Below the pieces are notes generated by a model, which had not been told where the DNA came from, made no database searches, and saw nothing but the letters and a program-made list of their open reading frames with translations. A DNA stretch of 64,000 bases from Protonemura montana (lineage: Eukaryota; Arthropoda; Insecta; Plecoptera; Nemouridae): NCBI GenBank assembly GCA_947568835.1, contig OX387605.1:8250418-8314417 (forward strand), read 5' to 3'. Position numbers and translations under genes: made by a program. Positions 36,667 to 46,236 of the stretch are shown here, in pieces; the first letter of the stretch is position 1, and each line of letters begins with the position of its first letter.

Positions 36667-36756
36667 ATGCTCAGCACCACGATGACGATGTCCTCGACCA
36701 CGCACTCCACTGTCAGCTACTCGTCGGTGAGCCACCAGGACCTCTACACAATTTGA
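36667..36756 (+). CDS. Receptor (GPCR-like) terminal exon
   Basis: After the acceptor GCTTTCCAG the frame continues in phase 0 for 29 codons to TGA (36754-36756). It encodes a Ser/Thr-rich tail that begins MLSTTMTMSSTTHSTVSYSS and ends HQDLYTI. Such S/T-rich ends are typical phosphorylation-regulated receptor tails, and the hydrophobic last residue could suit a PDZ domain. Codons are strongly G/C-ending, as in the exon at 29438. A strong internal donor (TCG|GTGAGC, exon end 36726) would instead remove the last nine residues and continue the gene elsewhere, so alternative C-termini are possible. The phase agreement across the 7.1-kb intron is the main argument that the two exons belong together. 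Confidence 0.6.
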   Translation: MLSTTMTMSSTTHSTVSYSSVSHQDLYTI

Positions 36757-37175
36757 CGGCAAGCCCGCGTCGACGGCGACGACCAGGGGCCCTCCGCGAC
36801 CTTCCCCATGTCCACGGCTAGGACGCAGAGGGTGCATCGCCGACCTCCTGGATCGCCATCGCCGGCGGCCTCGTCCAGGATACGGCCCTCATGAGAGATG
36901 CTCTACTCGTAGATGTGTTAGTGTTGTGTGTCAAAGTATCAAAGATACTGTCTGGATTGTCGTCGGACACTCATTTGCTCGATCCTTGAATTTTGGCGAT
37001 CGAAGATGAAAAGTAAAGCTATTGGTATGCCCGCCATGCTGCTGGGTAACGGTTTTTGTTGTATCTCACTGCTGACCTTTCTTGGTCCAAAATCCGTGTG
37101 TTCCTGTCCCCATCAGCGGGGCAGGGTTTATTCGATGTTTGGGTAGCTCTCCCGCTACAAATATCCAACCCCGTC
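36757..37175 (+). other. Putative 3' UTR of the receptor gene
   Basis: GC-rich just after the stop, then AT-richer, with no open frame of note. It leads to an ATTAAA signal. Confidence 0.35.
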
Positions 37176-37181
37176 ATTAAA
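37176..37181 (+). terminator. Candidate poly(A) signal ATTAAA
   Basis: ATTAAA about 420 bases after the receptor stop, followed at about 25 bases by a GT-rich stretch (CAGTGTGTTAC). It is the nearest plausible polyadenylation signal; no transcript evidence is available. Confidence 0.3.
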
Positions 37182-37764
37182 GACAATCTACATGATTTAC
37201 TTTCAGTGTGTTACATTAGGTAAAGTTGTCAAATCTCGTTGTACATGGTACTTAATGATGTACAAATAGATTGTAAAACGTGGGTCGATGATTGTGATTT
37301 CCAAACCAAACTCCTTTGAAAGTGGGTGCTCAATCCCTTAAACAGTATTCGTTGAAATGTATTGTGAAGACTTTTAATCATATATCGTTGTCTTGAAAAC
37401 CTAAATATAAAAAAAAAACATGCCAAGAACCAAACTGCAAGCGCACAAATCATAATTATTTGACTGTAATTAACAACGTCACTGGATTAAGTTACGTGAC
37501 TAGGTACAAAAATGAATGGCACTACTTAAAAATAATTCTGACGTTAATATTAAGACAAGGAAAAATCTATAAATGTATCGATATGTTTCATAAAAATAAT
37601 AATTATACAAAAATCTCTTGCAGCAGATCATTGCGCCATGCATATTCAAATTCCGCAGTTGTTTTGTTGTACACAGAGCACTCTAGCGAACACAAAGAGC
37701 AAGCACTCTACACTGCTGCTGCGCGGGTCGATCACGAAGCTAGTCGCTTAGAGTACCAATCAAA
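37182..37764 (+). other. Intergenic region and 5' UTR
   Basis: AT-rich, separating the receptor end from the next plus-strand start. No clear TATA box. The transcription start of the 37765 gene is probably in the last 100-150 bases. Confidence 0.3.
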
Positions 37765-37917
37765 ATGGCGCCCGTCCGCAAGTCTTCAAGAATGTCGCCG
37801 GCAAGAAAATCTCCTGCATCTACAACTGAGAAAGAAAACAGTTATATTCGTGGCTTGTGCGAGTTTAAGGCAAAGGTCAGACGCAGGGAGTCCATGCGAA
37901 CCATACGACACCTTCGC
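37765..37917 (+). CDS. First exon, basic probably nuclear protein
   Basis: An ATG in excellent context (TCAAAATGGCG) opens 51 codons that end precisely at a strong donor (CTTCGC|GTGAGT), in phase 0. The product starts MAPVRKSSRMSPARKSPAST, has an acidic KEN-containing turn (TEKENSY) near residues 22-27, then a basic, probably helical part (CEFKAKVRRRESMRTIRHLR). Repeated RKS and SP sites look like CDK or Aurora-type phosphorylation and nuclear-localisation motifs, and KEN is a known APC/C degron. Chromatin or mitotic function is therefore a reasonable guess, but no family is recognised. Downstream exons were not identified with certainty. Confidence 0.55.
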
Positions 37918-40559
37918 GTGAGTACTCAATTTGGTTAGAAATTGGTGCTGGTGTCATGGGGGGATGGGCCGCCTGGTCTTCTTCGAACTTATCTTTTGTG
38001 TAAATTATGTATGAGAACCGTGCTTAAACTCTTGTATTTAAGTATAAATAAGAAAACAGCTTCATTATTTTGTCTAGAAATTAGTGGATCGGAGATCGAA
38101 TACTAAATAAATTTCATTGAAAAGTTGACGTCAAAAGTCCGTTATTTTTGAACTAGCTGTCAGCCGCAGGCATGCGTGCTTGTAGTACCGACGTTTGGCG
38201 ACAGAGTGCGGTATTTCTCGTTCAATGTGCGGCGGAGGTGTCCTGTCGATTTTGAATACCAATTTAAGTTCCACTTCGAAAATTACCATCTTGACACTAA
38301 AGTGCAGTAGTTGGCCATTGGCCCTCTGAAAGTCATCAGTGAATGAAAAGGTGAAATCTAAGTTCTGTGTATGTCTGGATAGAGAAATAAGACATAATCG
38401 CGTTACCATCATTTGTCAGAAGTGCTGATGTCTCTGCCAAATGAATGCAAGTAAACCAACGTAAACATCAGGATTCCCACATGAACCCGTGCTAAGTTAT
38501 ATTCTCTGATAGAATTAGCTTGAACCTGCACATACAAAAAGCAACTGTAAATTGCAGATATTTCTCTAAAAAACCTTTAAGGACGTTCAGTCAAATGAGT
38601 CAAAGAAAAGATGTTGATAAAAGACAAAATCTTGGGGCAAATATATCCAAAGGGGTTTTCTGCGTTAACCTTGTGAGAGAAAACATTTGAACTTGCTCCA
38701 AATTTGAGTGAAAAAATGAAAACTGACATTCCCCATAAAGAATGTAGAGAGATCGTTCCCAGCAAGTTAGTTGAGAAGCCCACCCAATCAAAATAATGAA
38801 ATCGATGTTAAAATCCCATCAAAAGAGTCAGTGCTAACGGAAACTATCGGTATATTTGCTTGAAACCGAGTCCAGCAAGATGTGCCGTGAACTTGGCCGT
38901 GGGTTTCAAACGAAAAGGAGAGCGTTTCCGATCCCCCGGGCGGCGCCCTTCCTGTTTTCTCGGCGTTGAGTCCTCAGGCAGATCAAACCAGATCCAACAG
39001 GCCGGTCGGCTTCTAACGATTGTCAGCTTTATGAGTGAAAGTGTTGCCGTGCCAAAGACCTATAGGCCAGCATGCCTATCATATAAAATGCGAAAACGTA
39101 TATATTCCTGTTTATCAACTTTTATCGATATTTTCTCTGCAAGGGGCACTTACACTTTTCATCTAATTGTCATGTCAAACATCAAGTAATCATTATGACT
39201 GGAAAGTGAGTCGTTTTAATGTTGATGATGATTACAATGACCTAGCCGAGAGTACTTCTCCCTGACCAACGATAATTAATAATTGTTATTAATTACATTG
39301 CCCTTCAGAGAGACGTGAACGAGCCACCCACTACGAAAGATCAGAATTGATTGAAAATATAATTTTAACAATAGCATAACTCAAATTACCATAATGGTCG
39401 TCCCATTCATTCACCCACCTCTCTTAATTAAACTTCTGCGTTTTTCGCTGTACCTAATTGCCGACACAAGACAGTGCATTGAAGAGGCACGAGATACACT
39501 TTTTTCATAGCTGTGCTCGGTATTGTTGGTATAAGAAAACTGAAAAGGGAGGTTCTCAAGGAGACGTGCGTTTTAAAAACGAGTAGAGAACGAGGCATCA
39601 CAGCACAGCGAGTCGTTAAGTTTTCATCCTCCTACCCATGGGCATGGTACACCATTGCAAACTTAATTGCCTCTCCGGTAAATCAGTACCTATTTTAGTG
39701 GCTCACACACACCATGTACGGGAATGACGCTGCAACAAGCAAATTGGCATATAAATTGCAGAACATCGCGGTGCGATAATCATTTGTTGTATTAAACAAA
39801 GAAAAGTTTTTTTTTGACACTCAGTCGGCACCCCTAAATGTGTTTTTAATTCAAGGTCGTTCTCCGAGCAATAGCGTTTCGTGTCTGAAAAAACCGCTAC
39901 GCTGCTTGGTAGTGTGATTACTGTTGATAACTTTTGCACGCAATTTTACCTTACCCTGCATTGCAATGGAATGCCTGAAATTAGCCAAACCATGCGTCGT
40001 TGTATTTGCATGCAAAGCGAGGCGACGGCCAAAAATCAGCGTCGATCAGAATCCCATGGCCAGCAGCCCCGAGTTTTCCAAGCAAGGCGGAGATCGCATC
40101 GGGGCACGCACTCGAATGCCGACGAAACCATGTGTGATACCGGTAGAAAAACACTCGTCGAGGACTTTGAAAAAATGCGCAAAAGAAGTCTGCAGCGACT
40201 CTGGCTAAATTGTTTCAAACCAAGAGTTTACTTCCAAAAGAGGTTACTTTTCAAACCAAGAGCTCTCTATCAAGCCACATGCTTAATTTAAATGAGACAT
40301 AGGACTCAGTTCGCGAATCAAATTGATTTTGCGGCTAAGATGAGCAGTTCTAACATTTTCTGAGAGTACGAAAAAATCGGAGGAAAGGACTTCAAATTCG
40401 AAATGCATAATTTTTTTGCCAGCCTGTTTGCTGCCTTGTTACTGGTCTTTACGCTTGGATGTAGCTAATTAGACTTATCGTCGACCTATCTCCCCGCACG
40501 CTAACCGTGAAGGCATACCTACTCCCTTGCTAGAGCCTAGAGAGGGAAAAGGGAAGACG
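37918..40559 (+). other. Presumed intron or spacer
   Basis: Mainly AT-rich. A GC-richer open patch at about 39966-40208 (frame with PMASSPEFSKQGGDRIG) could be a further exon of the 37765 gene, but a second frame is also open there and no strong phase-0 acceptor is present, so it is not called. Confidence 0.3.
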
Positions 40560-41112
40560 CAGGGCACCAACAACGGTGGTCTCCCGTGATCGGCATTGGC
40601 GCTCGGATGGCCGGCACAGCGGACACAGACCCAGTTTCACGTCGGCGCTCGCGCGGGTCGGACGGAACACACGCCGCCTCCTTCACCGAGAGACGTCAAG
40701 CGTCGCTCACTCAGCTGGCTTGATCGCAGTCGTCGTCGCCACCAAACATTTAGCTGCATTCGCGACCGTGGACTCGTCCAGTCTTTGGCGAGTGACCGAG
40801 ATAAAGTTCAATCCGATACGTTGGATTTCCGTGCGTCCGGCGTCTGGAGCGTCCGTTTGCTTCCTCGACATCATCGTGCGACAACGGTCCATGCGTCGTG
40901 CGTGTAGTTTCCTGCCGCGACAGTGCGTTCGGTCACAAAAACAGTGCCGTATCAGGTGACGCGTGCTTACACTTTGCCAAGTTATGCATCGACTCGACTA
41001 GACTCGTGTGTGCACGCACGCTTATGTCAGACGACGGCAACCCGTGAAATCGTATCGGCTAAACGTTACGCAAATCGAAATCCGACAAGAATATGATTTA
41101 CTTTAATTGCAG
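40560..41112 (+). promoter_or_regulatory. CpG-rich promoter-like block
   Basis: Dense in CpG and open in two plus-strand frames at once, as expected of a CpG island. A possible donor ATCAG|GTGACG ends at 40955, and a good acceptor (TTTACTTTAATTGCAG) ends at 41112, so a 5' UTR exon may be spliced onto the next feature. Confidence 0.35.
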
Positions 41113-41490
41113 AATCTTGCGACGTAATAATTAACATAAAGTGCGGATCGCGAACTGGCGGGGCGGGTTTGGTGAATTGGTAATGCGATAGTGCGGGTGT
41201 TGAAACAGCATATCGGCATGTACCGCGTGCGGCTGTACATCGTGCCGGAGCAGAGTCTCGACGCCGACGCCGATGTGGTGGACTTACGGGCGGCGTCGGG
41301 TCTGCGACGGGCTGGGTCCGGATGGTGGGCCCGGGACAAAGGCGACGCTAGGGTGACTGTCACACACCGCGCCCCAAGGGCCAGGGTTAAAGTCACCTTC
41401 AGCGATGCGACGTCAGCGTCCACGCCGTCGTCGGGCGTCAAAGCTCAATTGCGAGACAAGATACACAATCTCATTAATATCAACAAGGTA
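41113..41490 (+). CDS. Exon with start codon, unknown protein
   Basis: After the acceptor at 41112, the first in-frame ATG of the long open frame is at 41218 (GGC ATG T), preceded by a short UTR with stops. From there 91 codons run to AAC AAG|GTAGGG (exon end 41490, phase 0). The product begins MYRVRLYIVPEQSLDADAD, has basic and Val/Thr-rich stretches resembling beta strands (VTVTHRAPRARVKVTF), and ends in a likely helix (VKAQLRDKIHNLININK). Codons are strongly C/G-ending, unlike the flanking DNA. The donor is only moderate. I do not recognise the family. The opposite strand is also open but reads as a poor protein. Confidence 0.45.
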
Positions 41491-44400
41491 GGGGCTGGCG
41501 GAAGATGTACCAGTTTCAGGTTGAGGTTCTTCGTGTTGGTGTTCCCAGGATTAATTTTATCCATTTCGTGGCATGTCTGTCACTGCATAATGACAAGGAA
41601 GCATGGATAACCTGAACAAAGCTCCTCCTGGAATCTTTTGGGAATGGTCGTCAGGACCATTCTTGGGGCTTTGGGATAAAGTGATCATTTAAGAGGGAAA
41701 TTTAGATCTGAAAAGAAATCTATTGAAATAATTAAAAAAAAATCTTCATCAAAGCTTTTCTTCTACGATTGAAGCCTTGGTTTATTCAATCCCTCTTGTG
41801 CAACCCGTGAGATTCTAGATAAAAGATGAATTGGTTGAATTAGAGAAGAGAGTCTCAAAGGAAACCGACGTTTTTGGCCACTTATCTAGTGCTTCCCTTG
41901 ATCTACTTCAATTCCATGTCACCGAGTACAGTGTCAAGAATTAATTTGGCAAAGTGTTAATACGCAAGTAACAATGCCCTATTTGGCACTGAATTCACTT
42001 TCAGTGCGATTCGCTGTTTGCCTCACGCTTTGAATGCATGGCGTTGCAACCAATTGCCCCCGATAATGCACTCGTAGATATCGCCAATCGTCCACAAGAA
42101 ATGTACTGAAATGACGGAAATGTCAATTACTCTACACTGGCTGTCACCCGCCTAGATGCATGGCTCAACGCACGCAATGGTTCATTCGCTCGGACTGGTT
42201 TGCATTACCCGTGCTGTTGGTTGGGGACACTCACGGACCAGACCATGCAGGGTTGTTTCAATACCGATTACCAAGCGGAGTTACAATTTTGCAGGTTTCG
42301 TTCAACAATCATTATCTTTCTGCGATAGCTAATGGCGTGCCCATATGGAGTACTTGCGTAGAGTGAGCTGCCCTCCTATGCAGCAGAGGGCCACTCGCTC
42401 AGACTTTTGGGGGTCAAACATTATTCAAAAAGATCTGGAATAAAAAGTTATTAAAGAAAGGTGTGTCTATGGTTGCTACTATTTCAGATTCTAAAATTAA
42501 AAAAAACGTAGACGGGGGTGACAAAAAAGAGCTAAAATGCACATTTATTTACGCTTTGTGCGACGACACCATAATTTCAATAAAAAAATAAGAGTAGCAA
42601 CCATGACCACAGTCTTTCCCAATGCACTTTTTTTTCAGGTCTTTTCGAACAAATTCAAACTCCCAAAATTCTACCAACATAGAGGTCTACATGCCAAATT
42701 TTTGGTAGAAGCCGAGCTCGAGTCGAGGCGAGTCAAGTCGAAGCCAAGTATGACAAATAGCGCGTGCAATAGGACTTCCCGATTTCGACCATGAACAAGT
42801 CTACGCGATGAACTTTGAAGTCCGATTGAATGGCTATCTAACGTCCGCAAACTATTGATTCCACAGCACTATGCAAAACATCTTGATGACATCAAATTAT
42901 TTTCAAAATAAAACACTAGCCGAAAATCTAAATATTGATAACCCATTGGATTGTGGTCGATATACAAAAGATCTCCCCGTATAATTGGTAAGCTCGGTCC
43001 AGAATAGTTTCTAAAGAGCCTTAGACCACCATGATCTTTGTAGTGACTTATAATAGATTATAACCTAAATACGAATCGGATTAGGTTAGTATCGAGTCTT
43101 CTTCTTTCCTAAGTGATTGCCATCTGACAGCGGACTGGTCGGTATCGTGATTGACCAAACGGTCCATGTGAGTCCCCGAGGAGAACTCGGCGACCGACCG
43201 ATGCCATGGCGAGCATTCTGCCACGGCTCGAGCGACTCAGTCACGGTCCCTGACCGTGACATTGTGTGCATGGTCTATGTGTCACTTTGGTGGCATCCGA
43301 CCTGTCGGGATGCACTATTGTCGGAAGCTTCACATACATGCACCTGATGAGCTAGTGCTATCTTGGCGGATATTTAGAACATAGGTTTGATCAAGTGAAC
43401 AAAAACCGCTCGGAGATTTTTCTCGAATTGAAATGATTTCAATGCACATTCGAGCGATTCGGGAAAATGGGCGCAGTCGGGGACATTTTTCTTGGTTTCA
43501 TTCCTTCAGCAAGCATGAGAAGTGAGAGAAAAAATATGGCACGTGCTAATTGAAGAATTCTTGGCCATTCAAATACAGCAACAATTTTCGTCGCTGCAAA
43601 AATGCTTGGGCAAATTCGACGTTCACACTTTTCCAATGTCATAAATGTATCTGTCAACTATTGTGCTGCGAAGCCAGTAGTCAATGAACTCATATATTTA
43701 CTTCTTTAAATTAAACAACAATGCGCCCAGTAATTGTGTCGCCTTTGCTTTAGTCATTGTTTGCATTTGCAGCATATTTGGAACAAGACCGACCTTAAAA
43801 GTGACGCTTGTGTGTTTATTTCGAGCCCACACAATGTGAACACACTCACTATCTTTGTCAGCCCTTCGATTTGACGCACACGTATATATGTTTTCGTTCA
43901 TTACCTATTAGAACAATTGTTTTATCTTTACAGCCGCCATGGTCATATACATAAAAGAAAATCGTTCTTTTAGGTTACAGAAAACACCTACATTTATCTG
44001 CTAATGCCCACTGCACGTTGTTTTGTTTGAAAGTAACTACGAGTACACCAGCCTACTTACAACGAGAGATAATCCAGCTCGTATCTTGGCCTTTGCTTAT
44101 ATGGGTAACTTGCTATCAGCGAGGATGCAAATTGCACGTTGTACGCACGATAGTTCGACGCATTCATCACACGCCGTCGTGTCGATAGACGTACTACTCA
44201 AACAGGGCCGATAATCGTTCTACGATGTTATGGGTACGGCCGACACGTGCGAATTTACGCTTGACGCATGCGGATAAAATACAGGTTAAAACTTTCAAAA
44301 CAGAAAAAAGAGTACACAGTTTATGCGTCTGTGCATGTGGACGATGGTATATTGTCTTCTTTTCTCTTCTGGGTCTGATGCCGAATATGTGCATGTGTTT

Positions 44401-45631
44401 CTTTTGTGTGTGTCTGACCTTTTAACCAAGAAACCTGTGCTCACTGGCGGCTATGTACTCGAAGAGGCTGCCAAATTCTCTGTGATTGTCACTCTTGTCA
44501 TATTATGCTCCTCCATCAACACCATTGCCTCGTAATTGGCCCATTATTTAGCTATTCACAAGTGCACTCGGAGAAAGCGCCTACTCGGACGGCTTTTTGA
44601 AATGTCGCAAGGTCAATCTGGTCATGTCACTTGTTTTCATAAGTTGCAATCGCAATTTAAGCGGGAGTTAAAAAAACTGCATTGCTCTTTAACTGACAAG
44701 AACTGCACGTCGAGTAAGATTCAGAGTCCCTGTGCAACCTGCCGCATTATTAATGACCCTACTTTCCAATTAATTGCAGTTTAATCGCAGCTGGATTGAG
44801 TTTAAATGTAAACGATTCAAATTTGCAAAGGTATCCAGTCCACACGGACCAAGATTTCAACATGCATACCATTGACAAGAAATCTGAGTGCCTCTATAGT
44901 GTACCAAGAGTGTGCTATTGCATGTAGTGAGTGCTGTGCCGAAGGCCTACCTTTTCAACCACGCTTCCCTTGCCTTGAATACGACAGATTTTTGATATCA
45001 AGTAGCTACTGGCAATTAATTACATTAATTGCTTGGCAAGGCAAGACAATGCGATTGTCCAGATATTTAAAAAAGAATGTGCACAGGGGACCTTCCAGTT
45101 CGCTGTCGTGGAATCTACATTCCTCGACAAACGCCGAGCCATTTTTTGCCTTATTTTTCTCATCGTGTTCGAATTGGTTTTACACGGACAGTTTAATGTG
45201 TAATATAATGAAATGTGTTGTTACAGTTAGCTTGTAAATACCATCTATATTTATTAGAGCACTTACCAACAAAAGAAGACAATCTAATACCCGTTGCTCA
45301 GTGTTAATTTCGATGTTACTGTTGTGTTGCGCTGCGATTTCAGCTCGAAATGCGACCGTGAAAAACCACACAACACTTTATTGACTTCTTACAATAAATC
45401 TCCCGTTGAAAATCACACAACACTGTCGCTACAATCGGTTTTACTGTCCGTTATTGGGCGACTTAAGCCACTACTGGACTTTGCGGGACGTGCACATTGT
45501 TTTAGATGGCAATTCGGATCGGAGTCTCAAACACCTACGAACGAGGTCGTGTTCAGCGACTCCTTCACGGACAGGAAAGCAAACCAAAAGAGCTCGCTGG
45601 ACCGACGCTGAGCCACCGTGTTGTCTTTCAG
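41491..45631 (+). other. Presumed intron
   Basis: Lies between exon candidates at 41490 and 45632/46161. Contains an imperfect hairpin at 42361-42400 and a coding-like open patch at 43117-43347 with a 9-bp perfect stem (43240-43260). No exon is certain. Confidence 0.3.
42361..42400. repeat. Imperfect 15-bp hairpin
   Basis: GAGTGAGCTGCCCTC (42361-42375) pairs with GAGGGCCACTCGCTC (42386-42400) at 12 of 15 positions, with a 10-base loop. Confidence 0.7.
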
Positions 45632-45705
45632 GGCGAAGGGGGCTGCCGTCGGTCGCGTCGCTGGGTCCCGCCTCGACGGTGACATTCAAACTCGAAGGAA
45701 ATTGA
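45632..45705 (+). CDS. Candidate terminal exon, phase uncertain
   Basis: A very good acceptor (CGTGTTGTCTTTCAG) is followed by GC-rich sequence open in all three frames. The most protein-like frame begins two bases in and ends LGPASTVTFKLEGN then TGA (45703-45705), which needs an upstream exon ending one base into a codon. In phase 0, which the exon ending at 41490 supplies, the frame stops after 16 residues (GEGGCRRSRRWVPPRR). The exon is therefore possible but its reading frame is not settled. Confidence 0.25.
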
Positions 45706-46160
45706 GACCTGGCCGCGCTTGAGTTGTCGTCCAGGTGCACGATGCCGTGGAGTTATTACTACATTCAATTAGACGTGAACGTATCGACCCGCGACGCGTC
45801 GGATTGAGACGGCGATCATGCTATTGGGTATCTTGTGGCGTGGGAAAACAGAAGTTGCGACGGGCAACGGATTGAGTCCCAGCTCGGGGAAATATGAGTT
45901 GCGTCTTCGTGGCGAGTGATGACGATAACCAGGTTATTGGACTAAAGGCACATCTAGGTGGAATGAGATGTTGTGATGCCCGCTCACAAAATGATTGCTA
46001 TTCTTTGTCAAAGTATTGAAGCCTTGGCATTAGAAAAAAAATAAGACCTAACAAATTAAAGTTATTCAAGCGAAGACGATTCGTTTCAAATCAAAATAAA
46101 ACCTCGTGGCCTCTCTGTATACACACACAGAATGCGTGCAATATTGATCTATCTTTCCAG
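45706..46160 (+). other. Spacer or intron
   Basis: No additional features seen between the exon candidates at 45632 and 46161. Confidence 0.3.
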
Positions 46161-46236
46161 GGTACCGTACCGGTGTGTGTCGAGGATTGCACTCTGCGGT
46201 TGCAGGAGCAAGTCAGGGGCTGCCGGTCGCTGTCAG
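46161..46236 (+). CDS. Candidate internal exon, Cys-containing
   Basis: The acceptor TTGATCTATCTTTCCAG is strong. The phase-0 frame reads GTVPVCVEDCTLRLQEQV and on to RSLS, with three cysteines, and ends one base into a codon at CAG|GTGCAA, a weak donor. Phase 0 agrees with the exon ending at 41490, so the two could be joined, with the 45632 segment skipped or belonging to another transcript. Third positions are G/C-rich, in contrast to the surrounding introns. No domain recognised. Confidence 0.3.

Noticed and set aside
37460-37921. 153-codon plus-strand open frame
   Set aside because: It overlaps the better exon at 37765-37917 in another frame, and its first half is AT-rich and compositionally random.
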